Of a stretch of 36,777 nt of DNA, positions 8,145 to 16,417 are shown piece after piece. Positions within the stretch are counted from its first letter, which is position 1, and every line of letters begins with the position of its first letter. The stretch is taken from contig JBGZBP010000017.1 of the NCBI GenBank assembly GCA_041844735.1, positions 1-36,777 on the forward strand, given 5' to 3'. This DNA comes from CAJPNN01 sp041844735. GTDB lineage: Bacteria > Bacillota > Clostridia > Peptostreptococcales > Anaerovoracaceae. The notes beneath the pieces were generated by a model. It did no database searches. It was not told the DNA's origin and saw only the letters and a list, made by a program, of their open reading frames with translations. A program made the position numbers and the translations under genes.

Positions 8145-10998
8145 TCTTCCTCCTTTCATATTCCATTCCGCTTTGAAGCGTATATTTTATTTTGTAACCA
8201 CAAAGCTCTGTCTCAAAATTTTCATCCAGAAGCAGAACCAATTCTCCAGAAAGCCTGCGGACATACTGCCACTCTTCAAATACTTTCAATGTCTTAATTT
8301 CAAGCTCTTTAATCACATCATCAAAGCGTTCACCTGCATAGCCCAGTATTTCCATCGGAAGCCTTACCCTCTGACGAAGAATTTTTTCTATCTCAGCAGC
8401 GTCTGGAACAGAATTATACGCGACACTTTCACCGCCCTGCCAAGACACAAAGCACACTTCATCGCTTCTTTTTACTAATACAATCACTTCAAAACCGGAA
8501 ATACCATCGCGCACCGCCACCTCGGCCCTTTTATCACCAATATCAAAATTAACTCCATCCAACATCCCCGTCATGACGCTGCCAAAATACAAATTGCTTC
8601 CACCTGACTCCGATGGTTCTCCCAATCTAAATACATCTGCCTTGCTCGACATATTAGACAACTTGTTTACATAAATTTCTTTAGCTCTTTGATAATCTAT
8701 ATCACTTATATTCTCAGATTGGCAATCAATAACTTCACTATAAACGTCCTGGATTAAGCACGGTATAGAAGCAGGAAGATCAATTGATGCCGGGAGCTTC
8801 GCATCTGTTCTAAACAAAAGCCAACTCCCATAAATTTTAGTGCTTGCCGCATCCATTTTGCCATCATCATTAAACACGACAAAACACTTGGCTTTTTTCA
8901 GAACTTCGGGACGTTCCTTATCGCGCTGCTTGTGTCTGTGCAATCTCCCTATCCTTTGCAAGAGGAGATCCATCGGACAAAGCTCTGTAAACATTACATC
9001 AAAATCTATATCAAGACTTTGTTCCAAAATTTGAGTACCTACCACAATGAGCTTATTCCTATCATTTATGCCGGATTTTTTGCCAAGTCTGCGCAAAATT
9101 TCAGTTTCTATATCTCTTCTGTCCTGTGCTGTAAAATACGAATGTATCAAAATAGTTTCAGCTTCCGAAAAATCATTTTGAAGCGCCTCGGCAAATTTCT
9201 GCGCTTTTTTCACCGAATTAAAAATAATTCCTGCGCATCCTCCATCTTTGAGATATTTGCACAGCATGCCCATTATATCTTTAGCCGGAATCCTTACAAC
9301 AGCTACTTTCCTCTGAACTTCAGCCCAATTGATTTGCCTCTGGCAAATATCACTGCCGTCTGTGTAAGTAATAAGCGGATAATCTCTCGAAATATGCCAT
9401 TTATAATCAGTATTGGCATAAAATGATTTCCTTCCGAGATAAGCAAGCACCAATTCCTCTCTGCGCTTGGCAGGTAAAGTCGCCGAGAGAATGATAACCG
9501 GCGTGCCATACGCGCCCATCCACCTGATGACCCTATCCATGTAACAGTTCATATATGCGTCATATGCATGACATTCATCAATAACAATGACTTTTGATGC
9601 AAGGCCGAGCATTCGAAGCATAAAGTATTTTTGTTTGAGCGCCGCCATAAGAAATTGATCAACCGTCCCCACCGCAAAATTCGAGAGCAAAGCCTGCTTT
9701 TTGCCGCTGAACCAATCGTGAACTACAAGAGAATTTCCGCCCTCAAATGCGGCATAATCCTCGTTTAGTTCCGCCGAACCATGTAAAAGAGATATATTAA
9801 GAATTCTTTCTTCTTCGGTATTTCCTGACTGGTACTCCGCCCATTTGCTTATCCGTACAAACAAACCATTTGCGGTTGCCTGAGTCGGCAGACCAAAAAA
9901 TAATCCTCCGGCTCCGACTTTCGACCGAAAAATCTCTGCCGCCGCAAGTGCCGCTTCGGTCTTTCCCGCTCCCATCGGAGCCTCAATTATAAAGATTCCA
10001 GGTTGCTCTATACCGTTTGCAAGTTTAATGACCTCATCCTGCAAGAAATTAGGCTCGAAACCAAATTCATTTTCAAAAATGTCTTTGTTGTATCGCTTAT
10101 ACCCGAAATCACCACGCCAAAAGCTGGGAAATTCAATTTTTGACCAAGCACGTTCGACCCTGCCCTCAGCGGCAATGAATTTATCTTCAGGCAGCAACGG
10201 AAAATAATGCTCATTACTCGCAATCCAATCGGACATTTCAATGATCGCCGTCAAAAGCACCTGCGCATTTTTATCAATAACAGGCAAGGCATCAATCGCA
10301 TTCCTAACCAGTTCCTCAATTTTGCCTAAATTGCGATAAACTTCAGAATTTACATTACAGCAGAAACCATCGCTAACACTTAAATACCCACAAAAAGTCA
10401 GCGCTTCGTGCAATATCAAGATCCAAGCAGCCTTGTAAATATGCTCCTGACTCCCCCAAAAATTCGATTTTTGCGTCTCATTCTTAAAAACTATCCCGCA
10501 GCCATCAGGATCGGACTGCGGCTTGCCGTGATGTGCACCAACAACTGAAGCGACTCCAGGAGAAGCACCAAATTCGACAAGTATTATCTCGCTCGCAAGC
10601 GAATGATGGGGGTAGTAAGGATTATTGAGCACTTTGCTCAAGTCCAGCCCGGCACCAGAAAATTTTTCGTATTGCAAAGGTAAGAATCCTGAAATACGCA
10701 AAACGAAAGACTTGGTTAATTTTCCAATATCGTGAGAAAACGCCAAAAATTTACACAATCTACCCATTTCTTCGAACGCAAATGAGCTCTTTTTATCAAG
10801 CGAAGAGCCAGAAGCAATACAGTCTTTAACCGAACCGGGAACCCACTCGTCCCACAATTTTTCGGCAATACCCGATGTATCTCGCAAATGCTGCAGCAAA
10901 GGCAGCCAGCTCCCATCCGAATTCTTGCTACTCTTGCCCGGAAACCAACGCAAAATTTCAATCAAATCCACAGGTAAATTCTCTGTTTTGTCTTTCAT
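8137..10998 (-). CDS. cas3: Cas3 HD nuclease-helicase
   Basis: This 953-residue effector nuclease is recruited by target-bound Cascade and degrades DNA. The HD nuclease residues are present: H37 in QHLRDT, H89-D90 in FSHDIGKL, H131/H132 in PHHSLASE and H156/H157 in GAHHGKP. The helicase has PMGAGKT (341-347, Walker A), DECH (474-477), SAT (505-507), QSLDIDFD, and QRIGRLHRH as motif VI. Nothing in the sequence explains a loss of activity, which matters because the array targets the neighbouring prophage. The ATG follows AAAGGA. It is the first gene of the cas operon. Confidence 0.97.
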   Translation of the reverse strand: MKDKTENLPVDLIEILRWFPGKSSKNSDGSWLPLLQHLRDTSGIAEKLWDEWVPGSVKDCIASGSSLDKKSSFAFEEMGRLCKFLAFSHDIGKLTKSFVLRISGFLPLQYEKFSGAGLDLSKVLNNPYYPHHSLASEIILVEFGASPGVASVVGAHHGKPQSDPDGCGIVFKNETQKSNFWGSQEHIYKAAWILILHEALTFCGYLSVSDGFCCNVNSEVYRNLGKIEELVRNAIDALPVIDKNAQVLLTAIIEMSDWIASNEHYFPLLPEDKFIAAEGRVERAWSKIEFPSFWRGDFGYKRYNKDIFENEFGFEPNFLQDEVIKLANGIEQPGIFIIEAPMGAGKTEAALAAAEIFRSKVGAGGLFFGLPTQATANGLFVRISKWAEYQSGNTEEERILNISLLHGSAELNEDYAAFEGGNSLVVHDWFSGKKQALLSNFAVGTVDQFLMAALKQKYFMLRMLGLASKVIVIDECHAYDAYMNCYMDRVIRWMGAYGTPVIILSATLPAKRREELVLAYLGRKSFYANTDYKWHISRDYPLITYTDGSDICQRQINWAEVQRKVAVVRIPAKDIMGMLCKYLKDGGCAGIIFNSVKKAQKFAEALQNDFSEAETILIHSYFTAQDRRDIETEILRRLGKKSGINDRNKLIVVGTQILEQSLDIDFDVMFTELCPMDLLLQRIGRLHRHKQRDKERPEVLKKAKCFVVFNDDGKMDAASTKIYGSWLLFRTDAKLPASIDLPASIPCLIQDVYSEVIDCQSENISDIDYQRAKEIYVNKLSNMSSKADVFRLGEPSESGGSNLYFGSVMTGMLDGVNFDIGDKRAEVAVRDGISGFEVIVLVKRSDEVCFVSWQGGESVAYNSVPDAAEIEKILRQRVRLPMEILGYAGERFDDVIKELEIKTLKVFEEWQYVRRLSGELVLLLDENFETELCGYKIKYTLQSGMEYERRKNE

Positions 10999-11014
10999 TT
11001 CTGTGTCCTTTCAC

Positions 11015-11090
11015 ATTGGATGTGCGAGGAAGACGATACATCGCTATACCATCTGAATCCGATATGAGGATCACCCTCGCTTAATCCAAT
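11015..11090 (-). promoter_or_regulatory. Long inverted repeat in the cas3 5' untranslated region
   Basis: The arms at 11015-11029 (ATTGGATGTGCGAGG) and 11075-11090 are near-complementary and would fold a stem of about 15 base pairs over a 45-base interior. A smaller palindrome, GAGGATCACCCTC, lies at 11066-11078. The structure ends about 17 bases before the cas3 ATG and so should sit in the leader of the cas mRNA. It could affect cas translation or transcription, or mark a past insertion. Its function is unknown. Confidence 0.45.
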
Positions 11091-11126
11091 ATGATTAGTA
11101 AAAATCAGTTTTTTCCAACAAATACT

Positions 11127-11181
11127 ATTATAAATTCAATAAAATTTTTATAACGCTCTCGAATTGACCTCGAAATTGACC
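11127..11181 (-). promoter_or_regulatory. Putative cas operon promoter with upstream tandem repeat
   Basis: A perfect TATAAT on the minus strand at 11127-11132 is the best -10 element upstream of cas3, though its -35 is weak. About 30 bases further upstream two abutting copies of TCGAA(A)TTGACC lie at 11159-11169 and 11170-11181. The pair looks like a tandem protein-binding site for a cas regulator, or possibly part of a phage attachment junction. This promoter would give a 5' leader of about 120 bases containing the inverted repeat. Confidence 0.4.
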
Positions 11182-11203
11182 CATATTTTCTTTTTGCGAT
11201 TTC

Positions 11204-11230
11204 AAACAAAAAAGGACGCAAACGTCCTTT
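11204..11230 (-). terminator. Rho-independent terminator at the left end of the prophage
   Basis: AAAGGACG (11211-11218) and CGTCCTTT (11223-11230) form a perfect 8-base-pair stem with a four-base loop. On the minus strand a TTTTTTGTTT tract follows. It lies just after the 55-residue gene at 11239-11406 and should stop phage late transcription before the cas operon. Confidence 0.8.
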
Positions 11231-11238
11231 TCAAAATA

Positions 11239-11406
11239 TTATCTTTCCCGAAAAATTTTATTTAGTTCTGCCATATCTTCATCTGTGGCATACAACCTTA
11301 CAAAACTTTTAGCAACGCTCTTATAACGAGTAATCTTCGTTTTTTCCGGATTTTTAGCTTCCCATCTTTTTTTTGCGCTGTACTGCGCCGCTGTAATCTT
11401 TTTCAA
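11239..11406 (-). CDS. Small basic phage protein, unknown function
   Basis: This 55-residue reading frame starts at TTG (11406) with a GGGG a few bases upstream and ends just before the terminator. The product is basic and contains YSAKKRWEAKNPEKT and RYKSVAKSFVRLYATDEDMAEL, with a predicted helical C-terminus. It resembles short accessory proteins often found in Bacillota prophages, but I cannot name a family. It is probably cotranscribed with the 56-residue gene upstream. The near-universal lysine content of the first half could suggest nucleic-acid binding, which is inference only. Confidence 0.6.
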   Translation of the reverse strand: MKKITAAQYSAKKRWEAKNPEKTKITRYKSVAKSFVRLYATDEDMAELNKIFRER

Positions 11407-11470
11407 AATATCCCCAAAATACGAAAAGGTTGGCTGGTATTGTAACCCACCAACCTTTTCTTTTCTTTAT

Positions 11471-11641
11471 TTAGTCTTCCTGCTTGCAGCAGGCGATTTT
11501 TTCAAGCTCTGCCACGAGTTCGTCCGCTTCTTCTTCTAAGAGCTCAAATTCTTGCATCAGTTGCTCCTTATCTTCTGCTCTCCAGCCTCCATCATAAAGT
11601 GACGCCGCCGTGTACTGATTGTTAATTGTTAGTGTTTTCAT
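11471..11641 (-). CDS. Small acidic phage protein with its own regulated promoter
   Basis: This 56-residue frame starts at an ATG behind GGAG and opens MKTLTINNQYTAASLYDGGW. The second half is very acidic and helical (EFELLEEEADELVAELEKI), followed by CC. I do not recognise an experimentally characterised family. A near-consensus sigma-70 promoter with a perfect 20-base palindrome between -35 and -10 lies 50 to 80 bases upstream. The gene can therefore be expressed independently of the late operon. A small, acidic, separately regulated gene at the edge of a prophage that survives CRISPR self-targeting is a reasonable anti-CRISPR candidate, but nothing in the sequence proves that. Confidence 0.75.
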   Translation of the reverse strand: MKTLTINNQYTAASLYDGGWRAEDKEQLMQEFELLEEEADELVAELEKIACCKQED

Positions 11642-11691
11642 TTTGCTTCTCCTTTTTTCTTTTTTTCGGAGGTTTCCCTCTCGGCATCTTA

Positions 11692-11720
11692 ATTATATAC
11701 CTTGCAAGGTATATCGTCAA
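11692..11720 (-). promoter_or_regulatory. Promoter with palindromic operator in the spacer
   Basis: On the minus strand TTGACG (11715-11720) and TATAAT (11692-11697) are 17 bases apart. The perfect palindrome ATATACCTTGCAAGGTATAT (11695-11714) fills the gap, so a bound repressor would block polymerase. It drives the 56-residue gene. The same arrangement and nearly the same operator occur at 30762-30790. Confidence 0.85.
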
Positions 11721-11796
11721 CACTTTTTTGGTAAAATTTTTGTAATATTTGCACTCGAAAATTTTGACCTGCCCTGCATCAAAAGTTTGCGCTCCA

Positions 11797-12501
11797 TTAC
11801 TTTTGTTTCATCCTGTGCAGCATTGTCCACACTTCTTCACGCGTCACGGTGTCAGATGGTCTTGTGCCGTCACTGATGCCATTCTCTACCACCCACCGAT
11901 GCGCTTCTTTCGCCCAAGAAGCTACTTCATCCTTTTCGGGGTTTGACATAGGTACAATAAGTTTGTTCACCTCTTCGGCAAGTTTGCCCATACGAGAGTA
12001 AAGCCAATCACCAGGACACGCAGTCGCAGCGAACCATCTGTGGACGGTGAAAAGCATTTCTTCCGGCTTCTGATGATATGCGAGTGCCTTTGTCTTGTCA
12101 CCAATCCAAACGACTTTAGTCTTGCCGTTTCGCTTGCAGATGTCAGCGCATAAGCTTATGAGTGTATTAAAGACCTTATCGTTCATTGCGTGCGGCGCTA
12201 ATGTATCAGATGCACACTCAATCGTGATTGCCCTATGATCGTTTTCCGGCGATGACGAGCACCACGAGCGGTCTTTTTCTTCTACGGACAGTCCAACTTC
12301 GCCGTCTTTGCCGATAACATAGTTGGACGACACATCACGATCCACCGTCACAAAGTAATCTACTCCCTGCTTTGCCGACCACTGCCCCACGATACAGTGA
12401 GGCGTGATACGGTCTATCGCTCGATTCCTCGGACTGTGACGATGCGAAGTTAGGTTTTTATAGCTCACGAGCGGACTGTTTGTGTATGCCGCGGTCATCA
12501 T
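11797..12501 (-). CDS. Endolysin: N-acetylmuramoyl-L-alanine amidase with SLH-like C-terminus
   Basis: This 234-residue amidase_2/PGRP-type protein cleaves the lactyl-peptide bond of peptidoglycan at lysis. Zinc ligands can be placed at H35 (ITPHCIV), H154 (TVHRWF) and C162 (TACPGDW). The C-terminal 45 residues (AKEAHRWVVENGISDGTRPSDTVTREE, then VWTMLHRM) resemble a single S-layer-homology repeat and probably bind the cell wall. The ATG overlaps the stop of the holin gene (ATGA), a normal lysis-cassette arrangement. There is no signal peptide, so release depends on the holin. Confidence 0.9.
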   Translation of the reverse strand: MMTAAYTNSPLVSYKNLTSHRHSPRNRAIDRITPHCIVGQWSAKQGVDYFVTVDRDVSSNYVIGKDGEVGLSVEEKDRSWCSSSPENDHRAITIECASDTLAPHAMNDKVFNTLISLCADICKRNGKTKVVWIGDKTKALAYHQKPEEMLFTVHRWFAATACPGDWLYSRMGKLAEEVNKLIVPMSNPEKDEVASWAKEAHRWVVENGISDGTRPSDTVTREEVWTMLHRMKQK

Positions 12502-12938
12502 GCCTTACCCCCTGCGTTCTCCGATGACTGTTTTAGTGCGTCGATCGCTTTCATTATAACGCTTGGTATAGGCACGCCCATAAGCCCGGCATTTTCGATA
12601 ATCGATACCACCTCATTAGCTATAAACGCTATTACCGCCGCGTCCTTTATGAACTGCGAGCCCATCACCATATCGAGTCTAACAGCCACGAGCACCACCA
12701 GCAGCATAACACCTTTCTTACAAAGACCTCTAAAGCCGGCTATGCTTGAAAGCGCTCCTGTACGAGATTTTTTTGACTTTTTGAAAACTCCTGCAACAAC
12801 TATACCCATTATGTAGTCTATTGCAAAAAAGATTACAAGTGTTGTTAGTGCTGAATCCCAGCCGCCGAACGCCGAGCTTATAGCCGCACCTGCTACACCA
12901 AGTACAGCCGGTATTCCTTTGATGATGTTATTAAACAT
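12498..12938 (-). CDS. Phage holin (Phage_holin_4 type)
   Basis: This 146-residue membrane protein has several hydrophobic segments (about 8-24, 29-50, 75-92 and 97-117) and the pattern DYIMGIVVAGVFKKSKKSRT that is typical of the toxin-secretion/phage-lysis holin family PF05105. It forms the lesion that lets the endolysin reach the wall. The ATG has a GGAGGGG site. The C-terminal tail is charged. It is immediately upstream of the endolysin. Confidence 0.9.
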   Translation of the reverse strand: MFNNIIKGIPAVLGVAGAAISSAFGGWDSALTTLVIFFAIDYIMGIVVAGVFKKSKKSRTGALSSIAGFRGLCKKGVMLLVVLVAVRLDMVMGSQFIKDAAVIAFIANEVVSIIENAGLMGVPIPSVIMKAIDALKQSSENAGGKA

Positions 12939-12963
12939 ATTCCCCTCCTTGAAAAGTTTTTAT

Positions 12964-14310
12964 TTAGAAAGTAACCTTGCCCGCGCCCGCTTTAGTCTGT
13001 AGACGCGATATAAAATCACTCAATTTTCCTGTGCTGCCTCGAACGCTCGAATTCACAGTGAAAACAGTATAAAAGCCCTCTTGCCCGAAGCGATGCTCTA
13101 TACTCGTAATGCCGCCCTTGAACACGCCATCGAGATAAACATTGTCACCTATCACAAGCTGCGGACGGAACGGTGCTTCATATGTTTCCTCTGTTCCGGC
13201 GTTTTCGATAAACCTCACCATTTTGGCACATAGATTATTTGCGGTTATTTGCGGTGTACCATCCGGCACTTCTACAAACAGCGTTTTTTGATTTTTAAGA
13301 TTCCAGGTGTGATTTTGCTCCGCTTCAAGTATCTTGAAAACACTAAAGTCCGAAGTATGAACACAAACTTTACTATACGAATCCATATCATCAAAAGTGC
13401 TTGTTCTGCTTATCAGATTTTCGCCCTGATCAAAACGATACTCGCCGCGCGGCTCGAAAATGTTCGCGTTTTCACCAGCTATAACGATTGTTCCGTCCGA
13501 TAGTTCTTCAAGCCTTGAATCAGGATCGAGTTTAAGCATTTCCCGCACAGCATCAAGAATTGTCTTATTCCTGTCAAACTCAAAACTCATTGTGCTTGAA
13601 ATATTCGTCATTACGATATACTGATCTTTCGTCAAATTGGCATACTCGAAAATATATTCGAGATTAGTCCTAAACGCCGCCGAGGGTACAGTAGGAAGCT
13701 CTGTCATATGCTGATCGCCAAGCACCTTGCCAATAGTGTTTCTTGCATCCACAGACAAAGTTCCTGAGAGATAATCGACAGCCACCCTGTCAGCATAGAA
13801 AACACCAAAAGGCTCCGGTTCTAATGCTCCATATGAAAACAAAAGATTGATTTTTGCCCCCGGCTTTATTATCGTTTTTTCTATCGTTTTGGCGTCAAGC
13901 AATCCTATATACGATGGCTCGGCGTTTATATTGGCAATCGTCAACGAAAGTGTGCTAATAGGCGTATCCGACTCATATCTTACTGCTCCTTCTATCAGTG
14001 TTCGGCTTATGTCATAAGCAAACTCATAAATAAGCAGCTTGTGCTCTTTTTCGCCGTTTCGCATAGATCCTATTATCCCGAAGCCGCTCATCACGCTAAG
14101 CTGCAAGTTTTGCACCGCGTTTTCGGCAGAGAGATCTCCGTTTTCCCAGTCGCTAAACAGCCAGTTTTCGTTTATTTTTTCGGTTGTTGTTGCACCTCTT
14201 ATCCTGCCGTTAGCGGCAACCGCTTGAACAAAATCATCCTGATAATGTATGAGATGTCCATCCGCTCCTGTTAATGCCGGCAACTTTTTCACAACTTCAA
14301 ATTCAAGCAT
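12964..14310 (-). CDS. Phage tail/baseplate hub-like structural protein
   Basis: This 448-residue protein lies between the fibre-like gene and the lysis cassette. Segments such as GAKINLLFSYG, the DAREMLK-like stretch around 250 and the C-terminal IGDNVYLDGVFKGGITSIEHRF resemble tail hub proteins (gpD- or gp27-like) of Bacillota siphophages. The start codon overlaps the stop of the upstream gene. I infer a role at the tail tip from position and general pattern, not from a certain domain match. Confidence 0.6.
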   Translation of the reverse strand: MLEFEVVKKLPALTGADGHLIHYQDDFVQAVAANGRIRGATTTEKINENWLFSDWENGDLSAENAVQNLQLSVMSGFGIIGSMRNGEKEHKLLIYEFAYDISRTLIEGAVRYESDTPISTLSLTIANINAEPSYIGLLDAKTIEKTIIKPGAKINLLFSYGALEPEPFGVFYADRVAVDYLSGTLSVDARNTIGKVLGDQHMTELPTVPSAAFRTNLEYIFEYANLTKDQYIVMTNISSTMSFEFDRNKTILDAVREMLKLDPDSRLEELSDGTIVIAGENANIFEPRGEYRFDQGENLISRTSTFDDMDSYSKVCVHTSDFSVFKILEAEQNHTWNLKNQKTLFVEVPDGTPQITANNLCAKMVRFIENAGTEETYEAPFRPQLVIGDNVYLDGVFKGGITSIEHRFGQEGFYTVFTVNSSVRGSTGKLSDFISRLQTKAGAGKVTF

Positions 14311-16391
14311 TATACGCCCTCACTAAAAGAAATAGTCAGCGACACATCTATAACCCAATTTTCTGTCTTCGTAATACCAAGCCCGTCATAACTCGCCGTT
14401 ATTACCGCTCCTTCGGGCGGCGGTGTAGTAAAATGCACAATGTGCTTGTCGCTACAATACTCACCAATTTTACCCATCGAAGTAGATACTCTATTTACAA
14501 AAAAATTCCCTATCTTTTTAGACAGCATCTCGCTATCGCTAATTGGTATATTTTCGTATGTTATATTGTTTGCTTCATCAAATTCGACTATTATTTTAGT
14601 GTGGTTGTTTAGTACAACTACAAGTACATTAGAAGCTACAGGAAAAACATAATTAACCGTTACCGACGATGGAATTTGAATTGTTTTCGCATCATTCCAG
14701 TGTCCTTCTTTTCTAATTGTTATATAACCTCCTGATGCAGAAAAAACATAACTGGGGCAAACAGATGTTATTGACTCTGTGGAGTAACAAAATGACGTAT
14801 TATTTTCAACATCTGCTATTTGATAAAAAACGGTTTCGCCGCTTTCCGGTGGTATTTCAGCCATTAAAAGTTTAGCACTATATAAAGTATAAATTTTTGT
14901 TCCATCATCACTGATAGCAAGATTATTTATATAAGATGCGCCCGTAGCAGAATCGAATGAAAAAGGTATTTCTCGCAATTCATATTTTTTAAGGGATTCA
15001 TTGTACGAACATTTGTAAATTTTGTTGTTTTGGTGACCCACAAAATCTAAATGACCCGGCGCTCTACACTTATAAAAATTGTATCCTAAAACTATCGTTT
15101 TATTTTCTTCTTTTACATAATTTTCCACCCCTTTTTCAACCACCCGTCTAAAATGCTCTATTGTATTGTTTGAACGGATAAAACAAACATATTCAAAATC
15201 CTCCGAAATATACAAAAGATGAGCGTAAATAACATCCGGAAAATAAATCATTTTTTTAATCAATTTCTTTCTATCCATTATCAGTATTTTCTGACCGTTC
15301 CAATAATCATTGTTGTTGCTTGATTTTACATTAAGCGCTATATCCCCATTACTAAGTTCTAATCCACCATAACACATAAAATATTCGTTATAGTTAGAAT
15401 AGATACTAAAAACACCCACATAATAGCTGGTTTCTTTTGAAAAATCCTGTTTTGTCTCTACCTCAAAATCAGAAACCGCCACACCGTTAGTTTTAACTAC
15501 AAGACTATCTGTTTTTATATCTCTGTTCGGCAGCAAAAAACTCTTCTTTATACCATCACCTACACCTAAATTGATATCCTTTATTTCTTGCAAACCATTG
15601 ATTTTGTTTTTTAGATTTAGCTCTAATCCTGTGGAAGTGTCTTCTCTCACAACCGTGAAAGACGGAAAAAAATCATTATTTCCTTCGCTCGATTCATAGC
15701 GCTTGAAGCGTATAGTTAATTCTCTGTCATTATAGTTCTTCTCCGTCGAGAGAATTTCTTTTATTAAGTTTGAAGAACCTCCTCGCGTTTTTAGCTGTAA
15801 TGAATAATACCCAGGTTTCAAAATCCAATTGCTTAAAACAGAATCAAAAGAACAACCCATTCTTTCTTGAGTCAAAGGATAAACATTATTAGTAACCCAG
15901 TTAGGCAGCGAGATATTAAAGTAAACAGTCGCTTCTATATGCAAAACCTCAGTCGCACTTTTGGTTATGCCTATAAGATTGCCCTCGGCATCTTTTAGAA
16001 AAGCGTGTGTTTCAGGGTACGCGTACGACCCCGTGCCCGTTCCCACCCCTACTTCTGTTATAGTTTCGCCAACGAGTTCCCCTGCTTCGACAATAATTTT
16101 AGCTGTTATATTAAACTCCGTGCCATCAAAGTTAGTGAAATTCAATTTTTTGCCCACCACACCTTTTGACATAACCAGATTTATTAGCTGTGCGCTTTCC
16201 GGCGTTATAGTACCTGTGCCTGTGCCTATAAGAATTGAGCCGAAAATCCCGCTATTATCTATCAAATCTTTATACATTTTATTCAGCACGGTATTGTAAG
16301 CTGTCACTTCTCTTTTTACAGTATTTGTCGCCGCATCAATAACAGTTATTTGAAATTTGTTATGTACCTTTGCTTTCGCTCCTATTTGCAT
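14310..16391 (-). CDS. Putative tail fibre / receptor-binding protein
   Basis: This is a 693-residue structural protein. The first 160 residues (AYNTVLNKMYKDLID, IGTGTGTITPES, GETITEVGVGTGTGSYAY) match the opening of many tail-fibre proteins that attach to the tail tip. The rest is rich in beta strands and aromatic residues, compatible with a propeller or lectin-like receptor-binding region. It has an AGGAG site before its ATG. Spacer 5 of the array targets 16175-16207 within it. The receptor-binding role is inferred. Confidence 0.65.
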   Translation of the reverse strand: MQIGAKAKVHNKFQITVIDAATNTVKREVTAYNTVLNKMYKDLIDNSGIFGSILIGTGTGTITPESAQLINLVMSKGVVGKKLNFTNFDGTEFNITAKIIVEAGELVGETITEVGVGTGTGSYAYPETHAFLKDAEGNLIGITKSATEVLHIEATVYFNISLPNWVTNNVYPLTQERMGCSFDSVLSNWILKPGYYSLQLKTRGGSSNLIKEILSTEKNYNDRELTIRFKRYESSEGNNDFFPSFTVVREDTSTGLELNLKNKINGLQEIKDINLGVGDGIKKSFLLPNRDIKTDSLVVKTNGVAVSDFEVETKQDFSKETSYYVGVFSIYSNYNEYFMCYGGLELSNGDIALNVKSSNNNDYWNGQKILIMDRKKLIKKMIYFPDVIYAHLLYISEDFEYVCFIRSNNTIEHFRRVVEKGVENYVKEENKTIVLGYNFYKCRAPGHLDFVGHQNNKIYKCSYNESLKKYELREIPFSFDSATGASYINNLAISDDGTKIYTLYSAKLLMAEIPPESGETVFYQIADVENNTSFCYSTESITSVCPSYVFSASGGYITIRKEGHWNDAKTIQIPSSVTVNYVFPVASNVLVVVLNNHTKIIVEFDEANNITYENIPISDSEMLSKKIGNFFVNRVSTSMGKIGEYCSDKHIVHFTTPPPEGAVITASYDGLGITKTENWVIDVSLTISFSEGV
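16175..16207 (+). other. Protospacer of spacer 5 (33/33)
   Basis: This stretch is identical to the crRNA sequence of spacer 5 (325-357). The 5' flank on the protospacer strand is TAA, giving an AA PAM. It lies in the tail-fibre gene. Confidence 0.97.
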
Positions 16392-16417
16392 TTGTTTCTC
16401 CTCTTTTGATTTTATTT

